Shown: positions 46,240 through 59,075, numbered from the stretch's first letter. The stretch is DNA of 64,000 nt from Alviniconcha marisindica (GCA_018857735.1 JABMCL010003827.1:38501-102500), one strand, 5' to 3'. A program made the numbers and translations. Notes: generated from the letters alone by a model not told the origin.

Positions 46240-46710
46240 AAACAAGGAAACAGACAACAGCAAGGAAAGACAAACACAACAGCAAGGAAACGACAAACAC
46301 AACAGCAAGGAAAGACAAACACACAGCTAGGAAACCGAACAAACACAACAGCAAGAAAACGGCAAACACAACAGCAAGAAAATAACAAACACAACAGCAC
46401 GAAAATAACAAACACTTTGCATTTGATTTGCGGTCATGAGATGTGTCCATGGTCCATGTATTGCTGCATTGCATGTCTTGACTGCATTTGTTCCGGGATG
46501 TGTGTATGTTTGCCTGCGCTTTGCTGTTAGCGTTGGATTTCTGTTGTATGCATGTTTCATGTTTTGATTGTGATGTTCACTCTTGTTTTGAATCGTGAAG
46601 TGCTTTGAGCCAGTCTAGTTGGATTAGGCGCTATATAAATGTTACGTATTCTTATTAACAGCAAGGAAACAACAAACACAACAGCAAGGAAACAACAAAC
46701 ACAGCAGAAA
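46240..46710. repeat. AACAGCAAGGAAACAACAAAC array split by an insertion
   Basis: About 22-25-bp units (CAGCAAGGAAA, GACAAACACAA) at 46240-46408 resume at 46658-46710. The sequence between is a LINE-like 3' end (next entry). Confidence 0.88.
46411..46657 (+). mobile_element. Non-LTR element 3' end inserted in the array
   Basis: About 245 bases ending GTGCTTTGAGCCAG...GGCGCTATATAAATG, the tail shape of many invertebrate LINE/SINE 3' ends. It interrupts the tandem array, so it inserted after the array formed. Confidence 0.65.
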
Positions 46711-47401
46711 GCCAGCTCTCTTGGCCATCTGGAAGCGAAGTTTAAAAATAGCGTAGTATAATGAGATGTCCGGTTATCTCAGGTCGACGGGGTGGATGGA
46801 GATCGGCCCTGTGGTGTTGATTAGAGGTGACAACGACGGAAACAAGCCGGCGGTGACAGCTACACCAGTGGGGCGACACGGGTTTCACGTGCAGTCACGT
46901 CAGCCTTGCGCAACGGGGGACTGGTATCGCCAATGATGATGCTGCTACCTCAGCGGTGCTTACGGCTTTGAACAGCAGCAGGAAATGAGTGGCTCGGAGC
47001 TGCCATTATCTACAATTCCAGAGTTGCAGCTGCAAAGTTTTGTCGCCCTGGAAAGTTCACATTTGCAGACGTCTGCAAACACAGATTTGGACCTTACAGC
47101 GACAACTTCACTTCCGCGACTGTATAAATGGGAAGTACTTTCACAGCAGCAAAATCAACCTTGCAGCGACAAAACTCCCTCTCGCCTTTGCAGCGATAAA
47201 GATTTGCAACAGTAGAACAGCTGACATGAGACCGACTCTGAGGCCACACGCAGCTTTTGCACCTTCAGATCTGCTACAAGTTTTGCAACAGCCAAAAAAC
47301 AACTTGTGACAACAACAAAAAACAACAACAACAGACAGTTTTGTTGCCGCAAAGTTGTTCTTGTCTCTGTAAAATTGCCTCCCTTTTCGCAGTTGCAAAA
47401 G

Positions 47402-47402
<1 letters not shown>
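46711..47402. other. Intergenic, Gln/Cys-codon-rich low-complexity DNA
   Basis: TTGCAGCGACAAA- and TTTGCAACAG-type short repeats (47020-47400). No gene recognised. Confidence 0.5.

Positions 47403-47440
<38 letters not shown>
47403..47440. repeat. (TA)n microsatellite
   Basis: About 37 bases. Confidence 0.97.
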
Positions 47441-47442
<2 letters not shown>

Positions 47443-48289
47443 GCAAAATTGTCGCCTCAAAGTTTGTGTTTGCAGCTGCAACACTCGAACGGTGGCAGTG
47501 ACCGCCAGTGACAGCGGAGCTACCGCACTTTCCGGGGTTCACGTGCTGTCGCTATGCTGGCGCTGTGTCCCTGTTGCACAACGGCGATTACCGGTGCTGA
47601 GTGAGCCCCGCTTAGTGTCAGCGCTGGCTCTGCTCTCTGCTGCCGCTGCCGGCTTCGTTAACTCGCTTCTGTTGTGAAACACGTGGGTCAGCTTTGATAA
47701 CATCGACACCCACGCGCAGCAAGTAACATGGCCATGACAGTAATGGATGAATGATCGACGGAACTTGGCAAGATTTCACCTTATAGTTAGTTATCTGGCG
47801 TTGCGGAAACGTGAGAGTTGAGTACACTTTTTTCATCAGCATCATTATCACCATCATCTTCTGCTTCTTCTTCTTCTTCTTCTTCTTTAATCAGCAGAAT
47901 CTTTAGACGTCCAGAAATCAGAAGTCCCAAATGGAAACATTTAAACAAAAATCCCACTCTGCTTAGAGCGACTTCGATACTGGCATGGTCCCGGTTTATC
48001 AGTCAGTCAATTCAGCGGTACCAAAAACACTCACTGCTCATTCAAGAAGATGAAGAAAGAAGGCATGATCACTAGGGGCATCGATTCACAACCGACCTAT
48101 CGGCACCCTCTGACTGACAGTTGAGCTGTAGCGTTCAAACACACATCCTTAAAAAACAAGCCAGCGGAATGTCCAAGTATAATTGTAACGTAAAACAAAG
48201 CACGCGGCAGTGATATTTTGAAAACATGATAAAAATAATTAGCGTCTTGGGTCTGTGCAGTTCGAAGCGTGAGTTCCAACACACACACA

Positions 48290-48685
48290 TTGCGTGGATT
48301 ACTTCGCGTATCTAAGCAGGCTGAGAACTAGCTGAGAACTCTCGAACTCACGTTGTGTGGTTTACTTCGCGTGTCTAAGTGGGCGGAGCTAGCTGACTAA
48401 AAGTGAGAGGTCAGTACTCTCGAACACACATCGTCCTGCTTACTTCGGCTTGTCTAAGTGGGCGGAGCTATCTGGCTAAAAGTGAGAGGTCATGCTCTCG
48501 AACACACGTTGCTTTGTTTACAATACCGTGCAACTTTATTGTCTCTGTGTAGAGAAATTTGCTTTCTGGCTCGTCATTCACGTAAAACATTCAATAATTT
48601 TACAATAAAACATCAACAATTCAATAAAACACGGACCTAAAAACCGCTCGAATACAAAAGCAAAATACTCAACCATAACAATGTG

Positions 48686-48744
<59 letters not shown>

Positions 48745-49120
48745 ACATTATTCTTCTGGCTCACTAATTACTTAAAAAACATTCAATAAATATTACAATA
48801 AAACCAACATTCCTTAAACATCAAAACGCTAAGCTCGCATATATCAAGTGGGCTGAGCTATCTGGCTAAAAGCGAGAGGTCAGTACTCCCGAACACATAA
48901 TTATTGTGTAATTTACCTCGCTTGTCTAAGTAGGCGGAACTAGCCGGCTAAAAGCGAGAGGTCAGTACTCACGAACACATAATTATTGTGTAGTTTACTT
49001 CGCTTGTCTAAGTAGGCGGAGCTAGCCGGCTAAAAGCGAGAGGTCAGTACTCTCGAACACATGCTGTGTAGTTTACTTCGCTTCTCTAAGTAGGCGGAGC
49101 TAGCCGGCTAAAAGCGATAT
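48290..49120. repeat. About 80-bp minisatellite, interrupted
   Basis: Units carry GTTTACTTCGCTTGTCTAAG, GGCGGAGCTAGC, GGCTAAAAGCGAGAGGTCAG. Three units lie at 48290-48500 and four at 48840-49120. Between them are a duplicated AAAACATTCAATAA block and a CA tract (48690-48747). Confidence 0.92.
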
Positions 49121-49740
49121 GTTAATATTGACTCTACAAGAGCTCCGCCGTTGGAGGCTGTTTAGAGGAATGCAGGTTCAACTGAAAACCATTTGCAGGC
49201 TATTGGAAGAATGCAGGCTGAACTGAAAAGCATTCAAACGTTTCCACCCACCCTGGCGAAACTCGGTCCCAGCTGGGACCTGACCAAGCCGGAGGCGGAA
49301 GAGGAGGAGGAGGAAAAGAAAGACGGGTCGTGGTGAAGGTCTCCCCTTCACCTGACTCTGATCTACTGGCCCCAGCTGCCACCTTGGCACCCTCCCAACA
49401 GTGCCCTCTGACGCGTCACCGCGACAGTTATGGCTTTGACCCGGATACAAACGGCCTGAGCACGTGCGCCACGATCCCCGAGCAGCATTTTTCACGCCCG
49501 GGTGACGAGGGCCGGGTTTCGCGCGCTGGTCCAGTTGGTCGTGTCCGAGGTGATAGGTGGGGAGTCCAGTTACACGTCGCCGTTGTCATCGTCCTTGGCA
49601 TTGGAGGATGAGAGGGGCCGGGGAGGGGACGGGCGGGGGTGGGGTGTTGGCGGGAAGGTGTGGCTGCAAAGTGTGTGGAGGAATGTTACTGCTGCTATGA
49701 CGCGGGCATGTCGTAAAGCGGTCCCTTCTATCCGTATACA
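49121..49740. other. Intergenic, GC-rich, nothing recognised
   Basis: Short duplication GAATGCAGGYT(C/G)AACTGAAAA at 49170 and 49210. Open frames on both strands without known motifs. Confidence 0.5.
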
Positions 49741-49741
49741 T

Positions 49742-49742
<1 letters not shown>

Positions 49743-49785
<43 letters not shown>

Positions 49786-49926
49786 CTGTGTGTGTGGTAG
49801 GTGTTTGTGTGTGTGAGTGTGCCATGTGTATATGTGTGTGTGTGGGGGGGGGGGTGAGGGGTATATATGTGCATGTTATATAATATTTTAGTGCATGTGC
49901 GTATTGGTGTGAGTGGGGGGGGGGGG

Positions 49927-49977
<51 letters not shown>

Positions 49978-50060
49978 AGGGAGACAGAGAGACAGACAGA
50001 GACACCGAAACAGAGAGAGACAGAGACACCGAAACAGACAGAGACAGAGACAGACAGATA
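49743..50060. repeat. GT, G and GA tracts
   Basis: (GT)n 49743-49782, further GT to 49858, poly-G 49915-49929, (GA)n to 49970, then GACAGA repeats. Strongly purine-skewed on the right. Confidence 0.95.
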
Positions 50061-50396
50061 GAGGATGGAGCAGAACAGAGAAAGAGAGAGTCCAGTCAGA
50101 CCGTACCGAGGCAGAAACGAACGAAAATACCCCCCCCCCCCCCCCCACCCCACCCCACACCCCCAGCCGCCAGTCCCCTTCCCCAAAAGCCTTTGAATTA
50201 CAACGGCACTGATTCTTCAGACAACCCTTTTCAGTACCAGCGGTCTTTGGCTACAGCCGCGGAGCGAGTACGAACGTCAAGAACGTCAAGCCACTTAATC
50301 ATGTAATGACGCTGTTCTGTTGGTCTTTAAATGCCAGCGAGCCCAGTACGAACGCATGAACGCAAACTATACAGTCAATAACAATTCCGTGGTCTA

Positions 50397-51764
<1,368 letters not shown>

Positions 51765-51829
<65 letters not shown>

Positions 51830-51838
51830 CTCTCTCTC
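51765..51838. repeat. (CT)n microsatellite
   Basis: About 73 bases, one CG interruption. Confidence 0.97.
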
Positions 51839-52054
51839 ATTCTTTTTTTTGTTGACGTTGGATCCCTGTCTGGCTTGGGTACCACGAACGCAGAAATTAG
51901 GTTCATGTCCGCACAAAGACTGCGCCGTCTTTTAAACGTAGACTGAGCAGCTGTACCTCTGGTGAAGTTTATGTACCTTGTATTTTACACGTATACTAGG
52001 TCAGTGAGAGTTACCGTAGGCGACTCAGGTCTTTGTTGTTGTACTTGTGTTACG

Positions 52055-52100
52055 TATTTCGAGCGCTAATTATCTCCCTTGCGTGTTGATTCTAGACTGA
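52055..52100 (-). repeat. Fragment of dispersed repeat D
   Basis: TTTCGAGCGCTAATTATCTC and CCTTGCGTGTTGA match the reverse complement of the start of 59196-59323. The rest of 51840-52420 is unrecognised. Confidence 0.6.
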
Positions 52101-52421
52101 GCAGCCCAGATATTTAGTTTTACAGGCTATGTCTGCAGCTAGAAATTTTCCCGGCATTCCGGTTCAGTCGTTGAGTTGTTAAAAAATAATTTCACAATCC
52201 TCTTCAAAACCTGAAGTGTTCTGTGTCCTGAACTGTGAACGAATCAGACACTTACTCGTTGTGACTGGATGAAGCTGTTGATCTCTCTGTGCACTGTATG
52301 TATGCATGCATGCCTTCCCTGTCTTTCACTCACAAACACACACGAGAGAGATCGAGACCACACAAAGGGTACTGTAGAGAAACATGCGACAGTACCAGCC
52401 GAATACCATAGTAGGAACTTT

Positions 52422-52422
<1 letters not shown>

Positions 52423-52477
<55 letters not shown>

Positions 52478-52675
52478 ACACTCACACACACACTCAGGCA
52501 CGCTCACCCGCCCCCCCCCCCCCTCCTTCACCCCCCCTTCCCTTCCCGCAACCCCCACCCCCACCCCAGCCCCGCCACACACACACACCTCGGGCATGCA
52601 CGCCCCCCCCCCCTTCCTCCCGCACCCCCCACCCCCCACCCAACCCCGCCACACACACACGCACACACACACACC

Positions 52676-52756
<81 letters not shown>
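52423..52756. repeat. CA microsatellites around a C-rich block
   Basis: (CA)n 52423-52492, C-rich 52505-52650 with a duplicated ACCCCACCC/GCCACACACACAC part, (CA)n 52678-52755. Confidence 0.95.
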
Positions 52757-52757
<1 letters not shown>

Positions 52758-52887
52758 ATACACAGAACGAAGACTGGTGCCACGAAACCTTTACTATTAA
52801 GGACGGCTTTTGACTGATGAACTGGCTAATGAACCCCCGGCATGGCTCAACCTACAAATGAGGCTGCTCCTATACACTAGCTGGGAT

Positions 52888-53066
52888 GAAGCTGGGGGGT
52901 GGGGGGGGGGGGGGAGGGGGGAGGCAAGGGGGAGGATAGGGGGGAGGAGGGCGGGAGGATAGGGAAGAGGAGGGGGGGCGGGATACAGGGGGAAGGAGGG
53001 GGAAAGGATGGAATGGGGAGGGTCGGAGGGGAGGGAGATGGAGGGGGGGAGGGGGGGGGCGAGAGA
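52888..53066. repeat. G-rich purine tract
   Basis: About 180 bases of GGGGGAGG-type sequence with many runs of at least three G; G-quadruplex capable. Confidence 0.93.
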
Positions 53067-53193
53067 TGTGATTATGCAGCAGCAGAAGCCCAGGTAGAAG
53101 GGGTCAAGGTAAGTTCACGGGGTCTGTGGGCCCGCAGGCTAGCCGCTGCACGGTGATGCACTGTACCCAGGTGAAAGCTACAGGCGTGCGCTG

Positions 53194-53669
<476 letters not shown>

Positions 53670-53847
53670 GCAGCCTTTAGGCGGATACCCTGCACTGTGC
53701 CATCTCTGGTAGTAAGTAGCCTGCCTAAGTACCTTCAGTTCAAGCACGGAGTTCTTCAGAGTCCGCCGCTTCAGTCGCACCAGCTGCAGCTCTTGGCTCT
53801 GTTTTTATCTTCAGTGTGTCTTTCTCTTTATTCTAAAAAGTAACATC

Positions 53848-53894
53848 TCTCTCTCTCTCTTTCTCTCTCTCTGTTCACTAGGCGTAAAACACCA

Positions 53895-53981
<87 letters not shown>

Positions 53982-54040
53982 CACACACACACACACGGGA
54001 CTAGGGGGAGTGGTGGTGTTCTTTGTTGTTGTTATTGTTG

Positions 54041-54080
<40 letters not shown>
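53848..54080. repeat. CT, CG, CA and GT tracts
   Basis: SINE-like tail GGCGTAAAACACCAA at 53880-53894 leads into (CT)n to 53968, then CGCGCGCGCG, CA, and (GT)n at 54042-54078. Confidence 0.95.
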
Positions 54081-54095
<15 letters not shown>

Positions 54096-54165
54096 TATGT
54101 GCGTGCGTGCGCGCGTGTTGTTTTGTTTTTGTACACACCTCCACACAACTTGAGCAAGGAGATAA

Positions 54166-54177
54166 GCACCTCTTTTG
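54166..54177 (-). terminator. Histone downstream element-like purine tract
   Basis: On the minus strand AAAAGAGGTGC lies about 14 bases after the stem-loop, the expected place and composition (AAAGAGCTG-like) for U7 snRNA pairing. Confidence 0.45.
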
Positions 54178-54190
54178 GGAAGACTAGGGT

Positions 54191-54206
54191 GGCCCTTGCA
54201 AGGGCC
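54191..54206 (-). terminator. Histone mRNA 3' stem-loop (candidate)
   Basis: GGCCCTTGCAAGGGCC, 38 bases after the H1 stop, with CCCAA before and ACCCTA after as in canonical histone stem-loops. The 6-bp stem fits SLBP targets but the loop TGCA differs from the usual TTTC/TTCA. Confidence 0.65.
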
Positions 54207-54244
54207 TTGGGCTTGTGGGGTCAAGTTCGGATCGAAACCCGTTC

Positions 54245-55375
54245 TTACGTCTCCTCCGACATCCCGGCTTGAGAATGTTTCTTGGCCGGGTTTTCCTCGG
54301 CCGCCTTCTGAAGCTTGGCCATTTTCTTGCACGGAGACTTGGCCTTGGTCTTTTTGGATTTTATTTTGTTTTGGGGTTCCAATCTAGTTTTGGATGCCGT
54401 TCTCTTTCTGGGTTCCGATCTCGTTTGGTATGCCAATCTCTTTCTGCGTCTCGTTCTCGTTTTGGATGCCGTTCTCCTTTGGGGTTCCGATCTCGTTTTA
54501 GATGCCATTCTCTTTCTGGGTCTCGTTTTGGATTCCGTTCTCTTTTGGGGTTCCGGTCTTGTTTTGGATACCGTTCTCTTTCTGGGTTCCGATCTCGTTT
54601 TGGATGCCGTTCTCTTTCTGGGTTCCGATCTAGTTTTGGATGCCATTCTCTTTCTGGGTTCCGATCTAGTTTTGGATGCCGTTCTCTTTCTGGGTTCCGA
54701 TCTCGTTTTCGACGCCGTTCTCCTTTGGGGTTCCGGTCTTGTTTTGGATGCCGTTCTCTTTCTGGGTTTCGATCTCGTTTTGGATGCCGTTCTCTTTTGG
54801 GGTTCCTGTCTCGTTTGGGATGCCGTTTTCTTGGGAGACTTGTGTTTTAGCTTTTTGGCGACAGCGGATTTGGGCTTTTTTCTTTTAGCCACGGCCTTCT
54901 TGGTGCCGGCAGCACCGACTTTCTTGCCGGACGTCTTGGCTTCCTCGAGGACGGGCTTCCTAGCGACCTTCTTGTGTTTTCTGGTCCTCCTGGGCTTGCG
55001 GGCGCTCCTGGTGGATTTCCGTCCGAGACGGAAGGACCCAGAGGCTCCCGTTCCTCTGACCTGCTTGAAAGCTCCGGTCTTGATGCCAGACCTCAGCGCC
55101 ATCTTGACCCAGCTGTTGATCTTTTTGGTCTCACTGCCCACGTAGTAGTGGGCCACGATATACTTGAGGATGGCCTGGCGGGAAGACCCTTTTCGATCAT
55201 TCAGCGTGCAGATAGCCGAGGTGATCATCTCTCGGTACTTGGGATGCTCGATCCGCTGGGCGGGCTTCTTCAAGTTCTGGGGCTTTGGCCGTGAGGCTTT
55301 CTTCCTGGAAGTGGATGGCCTGGACGGTCTGGCAGTCAGCCGGCCGGCATCAGACGTACCAGCAACATCAGCCAT
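54245..55375 (-). CDS. Linker histone H1 with arginine-rich 12-residue repeat tail (sperm H1/PL-I-like)
   Basis: Intronless, 376 aa, ATG at 55375, TAA at 54245-54247. Linker histones bind DNA at the nucleosome dyad and compact chromatin. A basic N-tail (1-42) precedes a winged-helix globular domain (about 43-120): HPKYREMITSAICTLNDRKG, SSRQAILKYIVAHYYVG, and GAFKQVRGTGASGSFRL. The C-tail starts with K-rich H1-like sequence and SPKK (180-183), then about 13 copies of a 12-residue unit TRSEPRKRTASK (about 186-340), then SPCKK. Ordinary H1 tails are lysine-dominated; this one is rich in Arg and Ser/Thr, as in molluscan sperm-specific H1 and protamine-like PL-I proteins. Cys at 56 and 349 is unusual. 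Promoter and 3' signals support a functional histone gene. Whether it is somatic or testis-specific is inference. Confidence 0.93.
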   Translation of the reverse strand: MADVAGTSDAGRLTARPSRPSTSRKKASRPKPQNLKKPAQRIEHPKYREMITSAICTLNDRKGSSRQAILKYIVAHYYVGSETKKINSWVKMALRSGIKTGAFKQVRGTGASGSFRLGRKSTRSARKPRRTRKHKKVARKPVLEEAKTSGKKVGAAGTKKAVAKRKKPKSAVAKKLKHKSPKKTASQTRQEPQKRTASKTRSKPRKRTASKTRPEPQRRTASKTRSEPRKRTASKTRSEPRKRMASKTRSEPRKRTASKTRSEPRKRTVSKTRPEPQKRTESKTRPRKRMASKTRSEPQRRTASKTRTRRRKRLAYQTRSEPRKRTASKTRLEPQNKIKSKKTKAKSPCKKMAKLQKAAEENPAKKHSQAGMSEET

Positions 55376-55501
55376 GGCTTCAGCGTTCTCAACGGCGACT
55401 GAAAACGTAAACTTCTAGTATGTCGTAGATATGAGCTTGGTTGCGGATGACACAACGAACGAATCGGCCAGAGAATCGGCCAGAGAATCGCACCGTTTTA
55501 G

Positions 55502-55509
55502 TTTATATA
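55502..55509 (-). promoter_or_regulatory. H1 gene TATA box
   Basis: TATATAAA on the minus strand, about 127 bases before the ATG. This predicts a 5' UTR of about 100 bases. Confidence 0.7.
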
Positions 55510-55581
55510 GCGTCGGCGCGGACCGCAAAGAAAGCAACGTTCTCCTCGCATTGATTCTGTCCTCTCCTGACTATTTCTCCG

Positions 55582-55594
55582 CCAATCTGTGTTT
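55582..55594 (-). promoter_or_regulatory. H1 box (AAACACA) next to a reversed CCAAT
   Basis: Minus strand reads AAACACAGATTGG: the H1-specific AAACACA box about 80 bp upstream of the TATA box, the classical position, adjoining ATTGG. Confidence 0.65.
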
Positions 55595-55599
55595 GTTGT

Positions 55600-56735
55600 C
55601 GTTCACTTCCACTTTGCTGCAAGTGCTTCTGGAGTTCACGGTTGACAAGAAAGCGCATTAGGTTCAACCATGAAGTTAGATGTTTCTTCTGAGGTTTTAG
55701 TTTTTCATTTTTGAGTCAAGATTCGTTGAGAAATCTTTGAATCTGTCGGTCGCTGGCGACTGTCAGAAAGGGGTTAACGACACAAAACACGCCATTAAAA
55801 CACTGTTTTTGTCAAGATTCGTAAGCAAGTTGAATATTCCGTCAAAATCAAGCCATCCTTTGTGTCGTGTCATTTCTGGATGCTAAACACATTATTTCCT
55901 CGGTGTGTTTGACGTTTTCTTGCATAACTGAAACACAAATGTTCTTCTCCGTCCGCCATCTTGCCTTTCTCTTTGATTTAACCAATTTTGTTTTGACCCT
56001 TTTAGGTCTGGCATTGATCATCTGCTCGATCATAAAGGACAGTTGGTTATCTAGGATAGTCATTTTAAAAAGTTATTCGATTGAATCTGATCAGTTCAGC
56101 TGTTTGAGATAAGGAGTCTCGATTTTTGCTTCAGGTAGCATTCGGCGTTTTTCAACTCGGCCTAGGCTACACTGAACAAAGACGACTTTCTTGATCGTTT
56201 GAGTTCTAGGTCTTGTGAGATAACATTTTGTGACTGCGCATATTTGATGGTGTTATTGTGTGAAACCATCGACAGAGGCGGACCAGACTGCGTATCTCGT
56301 TCATGAAGCTTTTATTTATGACACATTTTACTTATCATGCCAGCGGCTGGTTGGCTTGAGTGAAAGTTTTCCGATTGCAGGAAATGGCGACGACATATAG
56401 ATCTATTCAATGATTAAATGACTTCGTATGGTTTAGATCTACATAGCGTTTGAACAATTAACGTACGCCAGTTGCAGAGTCGTTCGACTGATCTCGCATC
56501 TACTGTTTTGGCATTACTTTTCCCATGGCAGCTCCGTCAGTCAGTTGAGACTCACGAGGACTCATCAAAAGTGCAAGTAATCAAAACAACCTGTCGAAAT
56601 GGTCAAATTGATCCTGTGGCGTCGAAGTTTAACGTTTCCACCTCCAACTTGTAACTGAACATATCATAGCACCAGCAACGACAATTCAAAACAGTCGGAA
56701 CAGAATTTACGTTGAGCCAAAATATAAACCTGGTT
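55600..56735. other. Intergenic upstream of H1; YY1-like site
   Basis: CCGCCATCTTGCC at about 55953 is the reverse complement of a YY1 site. Short ORFs on both strands (55848-56112) have no recognised product. Nothing else seen. Confidence 0.45.
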
Positions 56736-56739
56736 CAGT

Positions 56740-57270
56740 ACATACCTACAGCATATATTTCGCGTACGATCTATATTTCACTATCACTGTATCAGTATTG
56801 GTTTGGCGTGAGTGCACTGGTTGAGTAGGCACATACAGCCTAAATTTCATTATCAGTATTGGTTTGGCATGAATCTACTGGTTGCGTACACGCGTACAGC
56901 CTGTATTTCGCTATCAATGTTGGTTTGGCACGAATCCACTGTTTGCGTACATGCGTACAGCCTGTATTTCGCTATCACTGTATCAGTGTTGGTTTGGCAT
57001 GAGTACACCGGCTGAGTACACGCGTACACCTATATTTCGCGGTCACTGTATCACTATCAGTGTTGAGTTTGGCATGAGTACACTGGTTGAGTATACGCGT
57101 ACAGCCTTTAGGCTGTTTCGCTATTAGTATTCGTTTGTCGTGAGTACATGGGTTGAGTACACGAGTACAGCCTATATTTTGCTATCAGTGTTGGTTTGGC
57201 ATGAGTACACTGGTTGAGTACATGCGTACAGCCTATATGCTGTTTCGCTATCAGTATTGGTTTGGCACGA
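56740..57270. repeat. About 60-bp minisatellite, about 8 degenerate copies
   Basis: Units carry TATCAGTATTGGTTTGGCAT, GAGTACACTGGTTGAGTACA, CGCGTACAGCCTATATTTCG. Length varies by small internal duplications. Confidence 0.92.
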
Positions 57271-57905
57271 ACAGTAATATAGCTGCAGCACAGCGGTAGG
57301 CTTCCGCTAGTTGGCCAGATAGCCAGCGGTCAGTTCGTTACACAGCTTAGCCAGTGAGAGGCTGGTGCCAAGTTCGCAGCAGGGTCAGTGCAGGCCAAGC
57401 TAATTACGGCTTTTCATCCCGCTCCTAAAGACCTTGCCTCGGGCCTTGCCGGTCCATTCTTCCCATTACGTAGGTGCCACACTACATGTAGCCAAAGAGG
57501 CGTAACACTCAGTTTGTTCGGTGTGCACGTGTGAGACCGACAGTACCTAGAATCAGAGACAGTGGAGGCATTGGACATTATCTGTACTCAGTCTCTCCTA
57601 GACCGGCACTGAGAAGCAGAAATTGAAGTAAACTTACTTCAGTGGTGCTATCGAAAATCGTAGCAACAAGAGCCAATCATGAAGGGCTTTGACAACATTC
57701 GTCAGCCTGCCTGTACAGCGCTGACGATATGTTGTCACGTAAACGTTTAATTCCCAAAGCTCACCAGATCGACCATGCCGGTTGGCGGAGGTCCGAGCTC
57801 CGACTGCGTGAGCTATATTGAGAAAGTTCTGGGTTCAGTTACGCGCGGAATTGTCTGTCAGCGATAGAAAATAAAACCGGACAGCTGCTTTACGTGGTAT
57901 TTTCA
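57271..57905. other. Intergenic; weak SINE-head-like segment
   Basis: 57781-57850 has a TTGGCGGAGGTCC (A-box-like) and GGGTTCAGTTACG (weak B-box-like) pair; too poor for a tRNA gene. Nothing else. Confidence 0.35.
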
Positions 57906-57906
57906 C

Positions 57907-57950
57907 GGGGGGTTAAAGGGGGGGGGGGGGGGGGTAGGGGGGGGGGGCGG
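57907..57950. repeat. Poly-G tract
   Basis: Runs of 6, 18 and 11 or more G; G-quadruplex capable and a likely polymorphic or misassembled site. Confidence 0.93.
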
Positions 57951-58349
57951 TTCTAATTTTTGCTCCTGAGTAGAGACTATGGTCCCCTCTGCTGAGAAGC
58001 CACAGCCGCTGACAAATGTTCTCCTTTTAAAGCCTGGAGTAGGTCAGAATATAGCCATGCGTGCTTCACCCACTGCTAGGACTTTCTTCGTCGTAATTTC
58101 TACTTTTTCAGTCCACTGACCTTGATTATTTTGTTCTGCTCCAAAACCTCTCCCTAGTTTTTAACTGTGTTAGTGTTTCCCGTGTGGGCCCGAGGAATAA
58201 AATAGGCCACCCTGCTCATAGTCACAGTTAAGTGATTTAAGAGGTTCCCGTGGTGAGTGCCTACGGAATATAAAATTAATGGGTATCAAAACATGTGTTG
58301 TTGTGCATTGATAGGTGGATGGGTGGTTGGGTGTAACGTTGTAACACTG

Positions 58350-58475
58350 AATTAGACATACTTGTGATTTAGCGACTTGTGTTTTGAACTGGTCCGAAAG
58401 AATTGTGAATGTGTGATTCGTCCTGAAGTGACCCTGTGCGGCCGACGGGACGTTAAAATCCAAGAACTGACTAAA
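58350..58475 (+). repeat. SINE-like element tail, copy 1
   Basis: GTGATTYAGYGACTTG..., GTGACCCTGTGCGG and GACGTTAAAATCCAA. Close relative at 58665-58752; the same tail occurs at 30576, 45617, 53880 and 59334 (minus). Confidence 0.65.
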
Positions 58476-58612
58476 CAAAAAAACGAAACATAATAATAAT
58501 AATAAAAATATTTAAAAGTCTAAAACAAAGTCTCTTCTTAATGAACATTTAAATCTTCCTCTTCTGCTCTCAATAATGCTTCATCAATGCTGTGCATTTT
58601 TAATCTAAACGC

Positions 58613-58615
<3 letters not shown>

Positions 58616-58662
<47 letters not shown>
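58616..58662. repeat. (CT)n(AT)n microsatellite
   Basis: CT run then AT run between the two SINE-like tails. Confidence 0.97.
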
Positions 58663-58664
58663 GA

Positions 58665-58752
58665 GTTTTAGTGACTTGCATTTCGACCTGGTACGTGTGA
58701 TTCATCCTGAGGTGACCCTGTGCGGTTGACTGGTAAAAAAAAAAAAAAAATC
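58665..58752 (+). repeat. SINE-like element tail, copy 2
   Basis: TTAGTGACTTGCATTTCGAC, GGTGACCCTGTGCGGTTGAC, ending in about 17 A. Confidence 0.65.
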
Positions 58753-58915
58753 AAATCCGTGACTGAGTAACAACTGAATAAGGCTTCATCCATGTTCAGC
58801 ATTTTCTTCCTAACATCTCTCTTCCTTTGCTCCTCTCGCCCCCCACCCCCTCCCCCGCCCCACCCCCCCTGCTTCTTTTGCCCTAAAAGGAGTACTGAAG
58901 GCGCAGAAATCAACC

Positions 58916-58917
<2 letters not shown>

Positions 58918-58983
<66 letters not shown>

Positions 58984-59036
58984 CAACGAAGCATGCAAAG
59001 CTATAGCTGACCTACTCCATGTTTTAATGAGAAACC

Positions 59037-59075
<39 letters not shown>

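Noticed and set aside
54215..55145. Plus-strand ORFs of 211 and 276 codons rich in FRSRFGCRSL or VLDAVLFLGSD repeats
   Set aside because: Antisense shadows of the 36-bp repeat in the H1 coding sequence. The globular domain and histone signals are on the minus strand.
57781..57850. Possible tRNA or SINE promoter boxes
   Set aside because: The second box is poor and no acceptor-stem pairing is seen.
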